DNA of 64,000 nucleotides from Labia minor (taxonomy: Eukaryota > Arthropoda > Insecta > Dermaptera > Spongiphoridae): positions 89,404,107 to 89,468,106 of the forward strand of contig OY720344.1 in the NCBI GenBank assembly GCA_963082975.1. Reading direction: 5' to 3'. The position numbers were made by a program, and so were the translations under genes. This document shows positions 1 through 11,584 of this stretch, in pieces (within the stretch, counting starts at the first letter, position 1; every line of letters starts with the position of its first letter). Under the pieces are notes generated by a model. That model did not search any database and had not been told where the DNA came from. It was given only the letters and a program-made list of their open reading frames with translations.

Positions 1-242
1 CCCTTTTATTAAATTGCCGTATACTTTAATTAGCTTAATTATTGTATAATAATTACAATATATAATATTTCCAGGTTATTTTTACGTTTAATTTTGAGAT
101 TTGAGTTCCCACCTTTTGGCACTCATTTGGGTTCTTTTTCAAGAGAACATTTTAGAGGGATTTTTGTGTTGTCTTGACGGGTGATTTGGGTCAACCTAAA
201 GATCCTTCTACTCTTGGTCGCTCAGACTAAAAGCCAGAATCT
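1..242. other. AT-rich DNA, no gene seen
   Basis: No recognisable gene or repeat. The segment 110-240 is slightly richer in G+C but has stops in all frames. It ends where the family A copy begins. Confidence 0.5.
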
Positions 243-714
243 AAAAAATCTGGAGTATTTCCACTCGAATATCTCGGAAATTTGAATCAGATTAATTAAC
301 ATATATCATATTTAAATTAAAATTATAAATTATAAATTAAAATCAATAAATATATATTAACACACTAGGAGCGGGGCGGGTATTTGTACCCGTTGCGGGG
401 ACTGCCACTTATAAGCGGGGCGGGTATTTATACCCGTTGCCACTTATATGAGGGATATATTAGTTATCGTTTAAAATAAGTAATTTTAAGTGACACAAGG
501 GAAAATATATATTATATAAGTGGCAACGGGTATAAATACCCGCCCCGCTCATAGTGTGTTAATTATATTTGGTTGTTTTTTGATGGCACCACGTTACCTG
601 CTGGCTCGTGATTGCATTCAATCAAGCTGAAATTCTAGTTTTATATAATTTTTAATCATGTGAAAAACTATCAAACATATATGTTTATTTTTACGGTTTG
701 GCGAAATAGTAAAA
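243..714 (-). mobile_element. Family A HINE-like copy, interrupted by a MITE
   Basis: Reading on the minus strand, the start at 714 keeps the 5' TTTTTAC signature and a mutated inverted repeat (ACTATTTCGCC). The block that carries the simple repeat is deleted. The copy then continues through the landmark TTGATGGCACC region (seen inverted) to the 3' hairpin zone near 243-275. A 198-bp MITE sits at 361-558 in the AT-rich stretch, and family A sequence resumes on the far side. The family A copy is therefore older than the MITE. Non-coding. Confidence 0.75.
361..558. mobile_element. piggyBac-like MITE with TTAA target duplication
   Basis: A 198-bp element begins CACACTAGGAGCGGGGCGGG and ends with the matching inverted repeat CCCGCCCCGCTCATAGTGTG. 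It is flanked by TTAA at 357-360 and 559-562, the target duplication of piggyBac-type transposases. The inverted repeats are very GC-rich and hold small palindromes such as GGGTATTTATACCC, while the core is AT-rich. A longer copy lies at 34549-34789. It has no coding capacity and would need a transposase supplied from elsewhere. The superfamily assignment rests on TTAA and the inverted repeats only. Confidence 0.75.
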
Positions 715-1656
715 AATTACTCTTTTAATACTCTATTGACACCAAAATGGGCGCCAAAAAAACTTTCACGGAAACCTAAACGAACGAAATAAAATTTTAT
801 ATATCTTAATTTATTTTAAAAGAAGTAGAAAAAGTGAAAGTAATATGAATTGTATTTCGAAACAACAATAACGAATATACATATGTATGTAGTATATAAG
901 TAATCAAATCCATATGGCTATTTTTAAAACCACAAAATTTCATTCTTTTCAATTGGTTATTTCCATATAAGTTAGAAGCATGTGATTGAATGGTAATCGT
1001 TTCCCACTTCAACTGTTAGTATGTAATATATTGAAATAAAAAAACAAACTAATTGCAAAAGAATCGAAACAAAATGGTTATAAAATCTATTGAATGGTTG
1101 ATACCTCGCAATGGACTGTCAACAACCAAACACCTACGTTTCTTTCAATTTTAGGGGCCATATATGCCAATCTAACAGGTGGCCTTCTACTAAAAATCAA
1201 CCTACGCCTAAAAGAACACACACAACGGTCATAATTGTCTCCGGAGGGAATTAAGCCGCAACGGGGTCTTTATTTACATTACTAAAAGATCTATTTTAAC
1301 TCTCTTCTTTTTTCTCTGTCTCTAATGATTTAGTAAATTAATACTATGAAACAATGCGATTTATTGAACAATTAAAAATAAAAGGTGTATGCTTCTAGTA
1401 TGGTTTTATCATCAATTTTGATGTAAAGGCGGGAATAGTTAAATGTCACAAAGGAATTTAATTGATTAATAAATCATCGCAAAATATATTCATATAAAAT
1501 ATTTTAAAAAAAGAAACATATGTATTCTATGAAATCAAGATATTAGATCATGAGACATCCATTTGGAATTTCTTTATTTAAATTTTCAATAATTTACTTT
1601 TATTATTTAAAATAAGCTTCATGTTTAATTTTTTATTTTACTTAAAATTAAAAAAA
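715..1656. other. AT-rich DNA with one GC-richer island
   Basis: Mostly low complexity. The island 1090-1275 is richer in G+C. It contains an acceptor-like pyrimidine tract ending TTTTAG at about 1155, followed by about 25 open plus-strand codons. I cannot tell an exon from chance here. Confidence 0.4.
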
Positions 1657-2114
1657 AAATTAGCTGGAGTGTCTCCACTCGACTATCTCGCAATTTGAAT
1701 TGGATTAAATAACATAATATATTATATTTAAATTAAATTTAATTAATTATAAATTAAAATTAATAAATAATATTTATTAAACCAGAACATGTTTGGCTCT
1801 TTGTTGATGGCACCACGTCACGTGTTGGCGCGTGAGATTTGCAGTGTTAAAAATTTAATTCTAGTACTTTCAGCGATTCAATCAAGCCGAAATGCTATAT
1901 ATAGCAGTTTTATACAATTTTTAATCATGTGAAAAATTATCAAACATATATTTTTATTTTTACGGTCACTTTAGAGGAAAAAAAATCAAAACGTTGTAGG
2001 TAATGACCCTCTTCCGATTGAGCTACATTTTTCAAAAGTTGATAGAAATCTATGAATTTTGAATAATGCCCATGTACCAAATTTCATTATTCTTGCGTAA
2101 TCTTGTCTACATAC

Positions 2115-2163
<49 letters not shown>

Positions 2164-2265
2164 TTTTTCTCAACCTTAGTGAAAATGATTCAGGAACCTT
2201 CAAAACGTATAAAAACATCAAAATCTCAACATCGAAAATTTCTCTCTCTGGCGAGATAGTAAAAA
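1657..2265 (-). mobile_element. Family A HINE-like element, near full length
   Basis: One of the most complete copies. On the minus strand it begins TTTTACTATCTCGCCAGAG, runs through a GT-rich simple repeat (2107-2159, seen as AC on the plus strand), the ATGAAATTTGG and CCGGAAG-type blocks (the latter mutated here) and the GGTGCCATCAACAAAGAGCC block. It ends with the inverted repeat GCGAGATAGT, the hairpin GAGTGgagaCACTC and CCAGCTAATTT. It is non-coding. The plan (subterminal inverted repeats, internal microsatellite, 3' hairpin, no obvious target duplication) matches what is known of DINE-1/HINE elements mobilised by Helentrons. Confidence 0.8.
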
Positions 2266-3177
2266 TTGAAAATTTAATATATAAATACTATAAAAATATT
2301 AAGAGCTCTCTTTTGAATTATTGTATTTAAATTGATTAATATATTATGAAGAAATTCATAGCGTAACTCTGTTTAAAATAATAAACTTCTGTGCTTGAAG
2401 ATGAAGGCTCAAACCAGATCAAGCTCACAAAAATTTATAAAATATTTGAAGTGATGAAATAAAAATTTTCTAAAATCGACTTGCATCCCTAGAGTCAATA
2501 AACCAAAAAACAAAACAAAAATATTTTTATAGAAAAAAACCTATAAAAATAATTACCAATTAAAATAAAAAAAAGTGTTTTAATTTATCGATTAAATAAA
2601 AAATAATATTATTTTGATTATTAAATATTCTATATACTATATATTTATACCTTATGAATATATAAGTAGAGATGTTAAGGAGGGAGATTAATTTATATCC
2701 CGCGAAATCCCTTATTTATTCCCTCTAATCTTATTTATAATTCCGAATACGCATTCTAATCAAAACCATCATTTCACAATCTAATATTTGTCTCTCAATA
2801 GGATTCAAAGTCTTTGAATTATAATTAGATGTGTCTATTAAGTTTATATACTACCTATATCTTAGTAATAAATAATATTTGTTAAAAATACATCGTCCTT
2901 GGATTAATGCACTTAATACTTATCTCTCATGACATATGATTTGCAAATTATTGTTAATATATTTAATTTATTATTATATAAATGATCAACGGCGCCTACG
3001 CTTTTAAACACCTGTACTCCCCCTTAGGCAATAATCATTCATTTTATTAAATAAATTTATTATAGAAAAATATAAAATATCATCAGATAAAAACCATTTT
3101 TTCCTGCTTTTAAAGATAATCATCGAAGTTTTAAATTAAATATATATTATAAGACAGAGAATTAACCACAACATTTT
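2266..3177. other. AT-rich DNA, no gene seen
   Basis: Low-complexity A+T sequence. No open frame, RNA gene or repeat was recognised. Confidence 0.5.
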
Positions 3178-4006
3178 CTTTACCGACGATAGGAAGGGAA
3201 GGTATTGTTTTCACACCAAATTTAACATGTGAAGATTTTTACATATCTTCTCCACGAATCACGAATTTTGTTAACAGAAAAAAGTATTTTTAGCATGATG
3301 TCTGTCCGTCCATCCATCCGTTCGTTGTGTGTCCGTATAGATGTTTACAGACAGCTTGAACAGCTCAACGGATTTTGATAAAATTTGGAATATATACTTA
3401 TTGCATCAGTAGCATGAATTCCTTAACTTTGGTTGTATATCCGAAAACCGGAACTGGTAGTTTACAGTATTAATTTTATATTCATTGTCGGAAAATATTT
3501 TACTTAAAATATAGTAATAATTAATAATTGAGTAATTAAACTAAAAATAAAAATCACAATACAGCTAAGTGGTCGACCCTTGCTTATTAAAATAATTGCA
3601 ATTGCTTAATGAAATTAAATTTCATTTCATTTATAATATTTCTAACGGTATATTAATAAACAAACAACTCTTTATAACTAGTTTGTAATCAATTATTATC
3701 ATGTCAATTCTTATAATATTAATTCTTTTATTTTATTAAATACATAATTTTATATATGCATTTTTAATCTGAACGAATTCAATTTTATCCTTTCCCTTAT
3801 CAACCTTCGCCGATTCAATTCCCCATTTATTCTTTAAAATTAATCCAGAGTGCTACCAATTTAATAATTATTAATTTTCAACCCATTTTTTCTCATTAAC
3901 CACCATACCTAAGCCATCCAATATACGACAATATATATAATGTCGTTTGGAAATTAATTTATTTCAAATCGTAGGTCGGTCCTAGGCCTGGCCACAGTTC
4001 ATATTT
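3178..4006 (+). mobile_element. Family B HINE-like copy, degraded and split
   Basis: The 5' part (3178-3463) starts TTTACCGACGATAGG. It keeps the TATTGTTTTCACACCAAATTT block, a mutated GTCC/ATCC tetranucleotide core and the AACGGATTTTGAT-type block. The 3' part reappears at 3949-4006 with the GGTCGGT inverted repeat and a mutated CCTGGCCACAG hairpin. The intervening 3464-3948 is AT-rich and unrelated, so it is probably an insertion or a replaced segment. Confidence 0.55.
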
Positions 4007-5250
4007 TAATTTTAATGTTTGGTAATAATTAGGCTATCACTAAATATGTGCAAACATATCTATTGAATGTATAAATAAGTGTTTAGTAAGATTTCATTCT
4101 TTTGTCCTATTTAGTGTCAATTTTTTGTTTATCATATCAATTCAATATAACTCAATTGAGATCGATCTGATGGTGACTTATGTAGGAACACAATACGTAC
4201 ACACTACTTACACAGCGAGTTAAATAAAAGCCTAAGTATATATGATGTATTAAATATATTTACTGAAATATATAAGTTGGGATTTTCATTAACATTTTAC
4301 TTGTTTAATGGCTTATGAATTTAATGTGATAATTCAGTATTATTAATTTAAGATCAAATTGCAAATTGCAAATTATTATTTAATTGAATAGATATTATAT
4401 ATATAAATATATCTATATTATAATAGTATAAATTACAAAAAATAAATTACTAACATATAACATTGTTATTCACTTTCTAAGTGTTCATTATACTACATAT
4501 TATATTATAGTATGAAAAGTACTCGCAAGAAGTCTCTATGTAAAGTTGGTTATTGAAAACTATAATATCTTATTATATGAGCCACTAATATTTTTATTTA
4601 GTAAGATTCCTGCCTTAATCTTTGTGATATTAAGGCTATATATTTTGTCATAACAATAAGCAGCCATTTTATAATACAACATTTATTCAAAACAACAATA
4701 ATTATATTTATAAGTTTATTGATTATATCAAAAATTTCGATTCTTCATTTTTTTCTTGCCATTATTTTTACAACCTCACACCATTTACTCACAATGTTAA
4801 ATTTAAATTGTTTTAAATGTTTAAATGTTTTAATGACTATTCACATTTTCAAATGATAAACTATTATATAAAGTTTATTATCGGCTGTTGATTCAGATCT
4901 TTTCATAAAATGATAAATAAATTATTTTAAGATTTATTTTTTGTTAATTTTTTTTTTCTTTTTCTAATCACATTGAGGAAAATTGAGTGAGTTATTAGCA
5001 TTTAAAAGAGGCGTTTCTATTAAGCCAATTTTCACCAGACATAAATTACAAAAATAACAGGATACTTAATTTAAAATTTAAATACCATGAAAATATTGTT
5101 ATCATTTTTTTGCAAAAAATAAAAAAAAAACATATGTATTATTTCTCAGGAATTTTATTGAACACTCATTCATCATAGTGTGATTATGTATTAATTAAAT
5201 TATAAATAACAATTTTACCTGTTGTTTTATTTTTCAATCAGGAGCATAAA
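4007..5250. other. AT-rich DNA, no gene seen
   Basis: No repeat family of this window is present and no convincing frame was found. Confidence 0.5.
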
Positions 5251-5362
5251 TCAATCATTTACTAACCAGATCAATGACCGTTGACTTGTTATCTTGGTAT
5301 ATACTTCAAATCCTGTCATGTTAGTTACATCTGATTGTTGTGATGAAGATACATGGTATTGT
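5251..5362 (-). CDS. Weak candidate host exon (minus strand)
   Basis: On the minus strand a good acceptor (pyrimidine tract ending CTCGTTTCAG) at 5363 is followed by 36 open codons to a TGA at 5251-5253. The predicted residues start QYHVSSSQQSDV, with TGFEVYTKITS in the middle. A donor-like CTG|GTTAGT at 5267 would instead make it a 96-nt internal exon. An AATAAA lies about 20 nt after the stop. The product is not recognised. In DNA this AT-rich such a frame can arise by chance, so this is only a lead. Confidence 0.25.
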
Positions 5363-6656
5363 CTGAAACGAGAAAAAGAGTATCGTTAGAAAATACAGGA
5401 AACAAAATGATAGATAATCTAATTGACAATTTTTTTCAATTTTTTATTTTATCCATCTACCAAAAGAATAAATAATTGAATCTAATATGATAATAATTGT
5501 AATTTTTAGTATCATTGATGGCAAATTTAAATTTATTATTTATTAAGAAATTATTTTATGAATCTTGTTTTATAGTTAACAGTTCGTTAAATAGAAAAGA
5601 AATTGACGTAATCTTATGGCAATTATCTGAAGAGAGTGTCAAATGGCTGGTTGTTGGATACTTCTCTCGTTATCCAACAGTCGAGTCAGACATCCTAGTT
5701 TATTCTTTGGAATTTTAATGAGTTCTTCGGCACAAACTTTAATTACCAATTTTTTTTCACTTATATATTAAAATGTAATTTCCTCTGTTTTTCATTCAAT
5801 GATTACTCAAAAGAATAATGATGACACAAGTGTAGCAAGATAATTTCTTTTTAAGTATACAGATCTATCGTATATAGGTATATATAAACCAATAAGGGAA
5901 AAAAATTATAAATTAAATTAAGGAGAGAATAAAATAGTAATAAGATATGGATAGGAATTGAATTGATTGTTCCCAAGTTTCTATTCTATCACAATAATGA
6001 TAATTATAATCTTAGTATAATAAGATTGGCTGATTATAATTATAGATATCTGGAAATCGGTAAGTAACCAGTAAGATTGAAGATAAAAAATATATAAAGA
6101 AAATATATAATTTAAAAATAAATTTGACTAAAATATCATCGTTTCTGAAAGAAATAAGAACATCAAGACCTGAAGACGGTTCAGATCAGAAACCGAAATG
6201 TTGATAATTTGGTAACATCTAGAAAAAAGTGATTTTTATTTTTTTGCCTTCACTTAGTTCTTAAACTTCGTAAATTTTCAGTATATTAATCAATTTAAAA
6301 AATTAAATATAAAATAATTAATATAATTGAATATAAATAAATCCAAACAAGAATATTATAATTTTAAGAATATTTATTTAATAAAATGCGAAGTAACTTT
6401 TATTTTCTAATTTGGAATGATTAAAAATCCATATTGGCATTTTGTCACACCGAACTAGAAAATTAAATATTATAAATTAATTAAAATTATTTTTTATACG
6501 TTTATAGCATTTGAATTTTAAAATAATTTGGACAAAATTACCTAAATTTACTTTTAAAATGTTCTAGAAAATGGTCCATTGTGAAACAAAACCATACAAG
6601 TTAGAACGGATGCACATTAAGCCTAGTTTACACGGGTTTAGTTCTTGTTATTAGTT
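5363..6656. other. AT-rich DNA with one short ORF of no support
   Basis: A 67-codon plus-strand frame at 5518-5718 has AT-driven composition and no recognisable motif. It contains a short inverted repeat (TTGGATA and TATCCAA) near 5655-5685. I do not call it a gene. The remainder shows nothing. Confidence 0.4.
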
Positions 6657-6728
6657 CAGGGATGGGCAAATACTTTTAAGCGCGGGGCTTTTGAACGCCC
6701 GCCGGCCCGTTGAAAAAGTTGGCTCTTA
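6657..6728 (+). mobile_element. hAT-type MITE left-end fragment
   Basis: CAGGGATGGGCAAATAC followed by a GC-rich stretch (GCGCGGGGC, CGCCCGCCGGCCCG) resembles the widespread hAT MITE left end beginning CAGGGGTGGGCAAA. I found no matching right end in the neighbourhood, so it is a fragment. Confidence 0.45.
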
Positions 6729-6975
6729 TTTTGATTTCTCTCAAAAAAAAAAAAAAAACAAGATAAATTTTTTTTATTAGTGTTTAGCTTTAGGCAACAA
6801 AATTAAATAATTTTTCTAGAAAAGTGTTATTATAAATTAAATTCAATATTTTGAACTTTTGATCAAAGTTTTGATCAGAAAAAATATATCCTTCTTCAAT
6901 TTATATTTGAATCTTTGGATATTAATTACATCATTTTTTTACACTGAGAAATAAACTATCAAGGTCTAGAAATAT

Positions 6976-7550
6976 TTTTTACCATCTCGCCAGAGATAGT
7001 ATTTCGATGTTTTTATACGTTTTATAAGATCCCTGAGTCATTTTCACTAAGGTTGACAAAAATGCCTGTGTGTGTGTGTTTTGTTTTTTTTTATTTTCCA
7101 ATTAAGATCTACATCTGCCCTTTCTGTAGGCAACAATAAATCGTTTACAATATATTTAGAATAATATTTGCAATATAATGGAAAGGAGAAATAGGGAGTA
7201 TTAGGAAGTACTCGGATCGTCTATTTGCCCGATAGAGTAGGTTAGGGTTGAGTGAAAGAGGAGGGAATAGGATAGGAAAGAGTAAAAGATAACTATATAT
7301 ATAGTTATAGAATTTCAGCTTGATTGAATCGCTGAAAGTACCGGAATTCAATTTTTAAAACGACCTTTAATCACGCGCCAGCACGTGACGGGGTATCATC
7401 AACAAAGAGCCAAACACGCGCTGGTTTAATAATATTTTTTATTGATTTTAATTTATAATTTAATTAATTAAATTAAATTTAAATATAATATATTTTATTT
7501 AATCCAATTAAAATTGCGAGATAAATGAGTGAAGACACTCCAGCTTATTT
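6976..7550 (+). mobile_element. Family A HINE-like copy with central replacement
   Basis: It begins TTTTTACCATCTCGCCAGAG and runs to the GT repeat at about 7066. Unrelated sequence takes over until about 7309, then family A resumes at GAATTTCAGCTTGATTG and continues to the 3' end CACTCCAGCTTATTTT. The subterminal inverted repeat at the 3' end is mutated (GCGAGATAAAT) and the hairpin is weakened. Confidence 0.75.
7080..7309 (-). mobile_element. Possible retroposed insertion inside family A
   Basis: The segment starts with a T-rich run (7080-7097), which reads on the minus strand as an A-rich tail after AATTGGAAAATAAAA. That is the look of a 5'-truncated LINE or SINE 3' end. Its far end has a perfect 20-bp palindrome ATAACTATATATATAGTTAT (7289-7308). 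No clean target duplication could be read, so deletion plus gap filling is an alternative. Confidence 0.35.
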
Positions 7551-8396
7551 TAGTACACAAAAAAATTTTCAAAATGTTTTGATTGTTTTTTTTTTTTTTG
7601 ATAAGGTATAGGAAGGTACATATAATTAACTTCTTAAAGGGAAGTAAATAATAATATTTTTAGTAATAGAATTCGTACTTGGTCTTCTTAGAATGTTGTT
7701 GTTGTTTCTGGCTTGGTCGTAAAGTAATAACAGCTACATAAATATACTCTACTACGCGTTGCCTTTGCAACATCCCACTCTATAAGGTAACAGCATGTGT
7801 TCAATGAATATATGAATGAATGAACCAAGTGCAAAAGGTCATTTTATGAATTTGAAATAAGTAAATTATGATTATTATTGTAATTATTTGAAATTAGCTC
7901 TTCGCAAATAAATCACTGCAAAACATGTTAAGCCAAAGAGAATCAACAACTTAATTTATATTCATCAAAATATAATCTAGTTTTAAATATGTACTGGTAT
8001 AATTCTTCTACAGACCCATAATCAAAGTCGGAACATGACTTGTCAGACCATCATTATAATTTTTTTTTTTCTTAATAAACAACAATAAGTAGATATTTAA
8101 GACATTGGATATTAATAATATATTAAATCAATTTTATTTTAATAAAATAATAAATATAATTCGATAGATATGCATAAAGCTAGAATTTAGTGGGAAGAGG
8201 TTTAAGTTGATTTTAATATTAGTATGTTGTGAGGAAACTTTGTTTGTTAGACCAGTTTGATGGGATATATAATGAATATATAAAATAAATATATTGTCCT
8301 AGGCCTTTTACAGCCACTCCAAAAGATTAAGTATATTTATTTATTCTAATTAAGCTCTGAATAACCCCTTCTGGCGGCCGCAACTCATCAGCCACC
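7551..8396. other. AT-rich DNA, no gene seen
   Basis: Low complexity. A short GC-richer patch just before 8397 (TTCTGGCGGCCGCAACTC) leads into the hairpin described next. Confidence 0.45.
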
Positions 8397-8447
8397 ATTG
8401 TTATTATTCACGCGAGATGGCGCTGCGTAGAAGTGAATAATAACAAT
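8397..8447. repeat. Perfect 15-bp stem-loop with GC-rich loop
   Basis: ATTGTTATTATTCAC (8397-8411) pairs perfectly with GTGAATAATAACAAT (8433-8447). The 21-nt loop is GC-rich and contains GATGGCGCTGCG. This could be the middle of a small foldback MITE or a structured RNA. Nothing else identifies it. Confidence 0.6.
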
Positions 8448-10850
8448 CCCGAACAAATTGTAAATATGTACATAGAACCAAACAAATGTTAGTTCGATTC
8501 CAGTAGGGATCTAATTGTATAGATTGTATAATAAACGATATTATAGACATATCTTATCTCTATACAATTACTACAACCCCTACAATCACTCCTACCCCCC
8601 ACTACCTGTTCCAACCTCCGTCCCTACACGTCGAACACCACACCCTTTACGGACACTCAAATAGGTTATTTATTTATTTATTCATTCAAATAAAATCTGG
8701 AAACATCCTTTTTAGCCACTGAAATAGGTTTAACATTTACTATATTTGTTTGTATATTTTTTAATAAAATCAAATAAATAAAAAATAGAGACATTCATTA
8801 TGTGCTGTTAATGAATTTATAGTAAATACCGACACGTTCGTAATATCATAATAATAATATTATAAGTGTGCAATTTTATATATTATAAAATTAAATTAGA
8901 AAGAAAAACAAATATAATTTTGTTGCTGTTTGTTATATGATCAAAGCCTTTTGAAAGTGCCTTACCTCCTACATAAAATCAATTTTGAGTGGAAGTTTGT
9001 ATTTCGTAATTCAGTTATAAATAAAATATAAATAGAAAATTTATATAATATATATATAAACATTTTAATAAATTTTTGCCTATAAAAAAGTATTAATTTC
9101 CAATATATTTTTCATAAATCTGAATAATGTTAATAGTTTATATGGAGGTCCAAGTTTTTATAAAGAAATTTTTATAAATTGCAGAATTGGGAGAATTTCA
9201 ATTGAAAATATCAAATAATAGCTTAAAAGTCAATTACTGTAATTTAACACCTCAGCCAACACATCCATCATTTGAGAGAGAGATAATATATAATAATAAT
9301 ATATAAATATATTTATTAATGAAATTTTAATATATAATTAAATTAATAGAAATGAAGAAAGAAAAATGAGTTCACTCACAGTTGGAGATCCAATGATTGC
9401 CATCTTAGTATTCATTGTTGATGAGAGGAGAAAAATGAAAATTAATATTCAATCTAAATCATGCATGGTCTGACCCGAAAACACTATCAAAAACAAAATA
9501 TAAGATAGGTATTAAATTAATGAATGTATATAATTTATTATAATAGAATTTCAATTGACTAGGAAATGACTGGCAAAAATGTTTGGTGATGAAAGAGTTA
9601 AAGAATTGATGTGAAGCTTGGAGGATAGGCAAAGGAAAAATTACCCCCCCCCTCCTCCCCACTAGGGATGCTAATTTGATATTATAATGATATTATTATA
9701 TCAATGTTAATATTATCTTTGTATTATTTAATTTAATCTGTTTATGTGTTAAAAATATTTCTTATATAGATGATTAATATATACTTATATACAGTCGCAG
9801 TAAATGGTATACTCTTAAGTTGATTTGTTAAATACCCAAAAAAAGTTTATTTTAATAAAAATATCTTAATATCTAACTCTAATAAAGTATATTTAGTAAG
9901 TGTAGTAAGATTTAATTGAATAAAATCAATATTTAATATTTTATATATCTCCTAATATTTTATTCGAATTGTATCGAAAATTCATTAAATATTTTCAAAT
10001 TTTTACAAATTTATTCTTAATTTTTTGTAAAATATAGATAATTTGACAATTAATTATTCTAATAAATCTAAAGTTTCTCAAAATTATTGAATTTTTAAAA
10101 TTCCTGATTAATTTGGTTAGATTATGCTTTTGAATTTTAAAGTACATTTTTTCGGCCTTACAATGATAACACAAAATTGAATTACTAAATACAAATTGTA
10201 TCATTATTTATATTTTTTTAAGGTAGAAAAGTCTTAAATGGAGTGCTGCAAAGCTTCAATACATCTGCGTTTAGTAGTGTGTTTGTGGCGATTGAATTAA
10301 TTGAACATTTTCCAAAAAAGGAAAAATCAAGTACAACTATTGGGTTTTTGAATAATTGTTAATTAAAATAAGAAATTATTTTGTTGATATATTATCTCAA
10401 TATTCGTTAGCTACATAAAATTTTTTTTAATTTATATAAAATTAGGAAGACCATTAGAATTTCACAATGTTTTTATAAATTTAAATATAAACAGTAATGT
10501 TGTAGATTTATAGATATCAAATATTTAATGTTATTTATATACTATTTTATTTATATATATATAAATATATAACAATATATAACAACATTTAGTGGTTATT
10601 TATTATTTTCTTTAATATGAATCAAATATCATGATCAATTCGATTATAGAAGTGAATAAAAGGCAGTCGTTTATCAATTACTAAAATATCGTAGTAAATT
10701 GTCAATATCAGTCGGGAATTAATTTGATAGGATCCTCTTTCGATAAAATGAAAATAATGAAATGATAAAGAGCCAGTCAACAAGAGGACATCGCATATTA
10801 CATCATTTGAAAATAATCTAGAAAGACAGGCACGAAATGAAAAATAGCAG
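8448..10850. other. AT-rich DNA, no gene seen
   Basis: A pyrimidine- and C-rich patch at 8570-8660 and a C run at 9644-9659 stand out, but no frame or repeat family is recognisable. Small ORFs at 9459-9662 and 9995-10204 are AT-driven and unsupported. Confidence 0.4.
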
Positions 10851-11060
10851 CCGCCTTTTGGCTATTACTAGTGTATTGGTCAATGTCAACGTGATCACCA
10901 GATACCAATGATCAAAATCAGCATTCCTCCCCCAGATTCTCCACGGGTAACCGAACCGTGGGCCATTCAGGCGCTCCACAATCCTTTTTCTCGCTGGCCA
11001 ATATTAATTCGAACCGTGAAATCATTTATTATCACCTCTCTTCAAATAAACCCAAGACAG
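10851..11060. other. GC-richer island, open on both strands
   Basis: About 200 bp clearly richer in G+C than its surroundings. A plus-strand frame from 10908 runs 75 codons (PPPDSPRVTEPWAIQAL near its start). An overlapping minus-strand frame starting with ATG at about 11023 runs about 38 codons. Since both strands are open, composition alone can explain this. It may be an exon or conserved non-coding DNA. Confidence 0.3.
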
Positions 11061-11584
11061 AGTTATGAATTATACTTATTTATAAGATTTCGTATAATTT
11101 TTTTATCTATTATATTCTATAGACATTTCAATTAATCTTTATTTATGTTACTCGTATTTTTTTGTCTTATTTCTTTATATATTATTTATTTATTCAGTTT
11201 TTATTCATATATTGTATTATATAGTTTAAAATAATGTTCATTCAGACATTTTCTGAATCAAATAATTTATTATAAAAACAAAACTATCTATTTAAGCTAA
11301 AATTTCATGTAGCATGTGGCCTTAAAATTTGAAAATGTACGCAGACAAATACTCATAGATATTTTTTAGAAATTTTATTATTTATTTTTATTTAATATTC
11401 CATCAAATTTAAATACATAATTATGGAAGTATGTATATATTTTGTTGTGATTGCTCTAACAGAGAACAAATTTTTTAAAAAATTATTTTGAAAAAAAATT
11501 CAAAAAATAATCAATAGATATTTTTAGAAACTGTAAAGAAATTAAAAAGAGACGAGTTTAAATAAATAATATTATATATGTATA
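11061..11584. other. AT-rich DNA, no gene seen
   Basis: Low-complexity A+T sequence preceding the family C composite. Confidence 0.5.

Noticed and set aside
2107-2159. CRISPR-like or promoter array from short repeats
   Set aside because: Simple dinucleotide microsatellite inside a transposon; the genome is eukaryotic.
2103-2330. 75-codon ORF beginning with a His-Thr repeat
   Set aside because: It is a translation of the AC microsatellite and body of a family A repeat.
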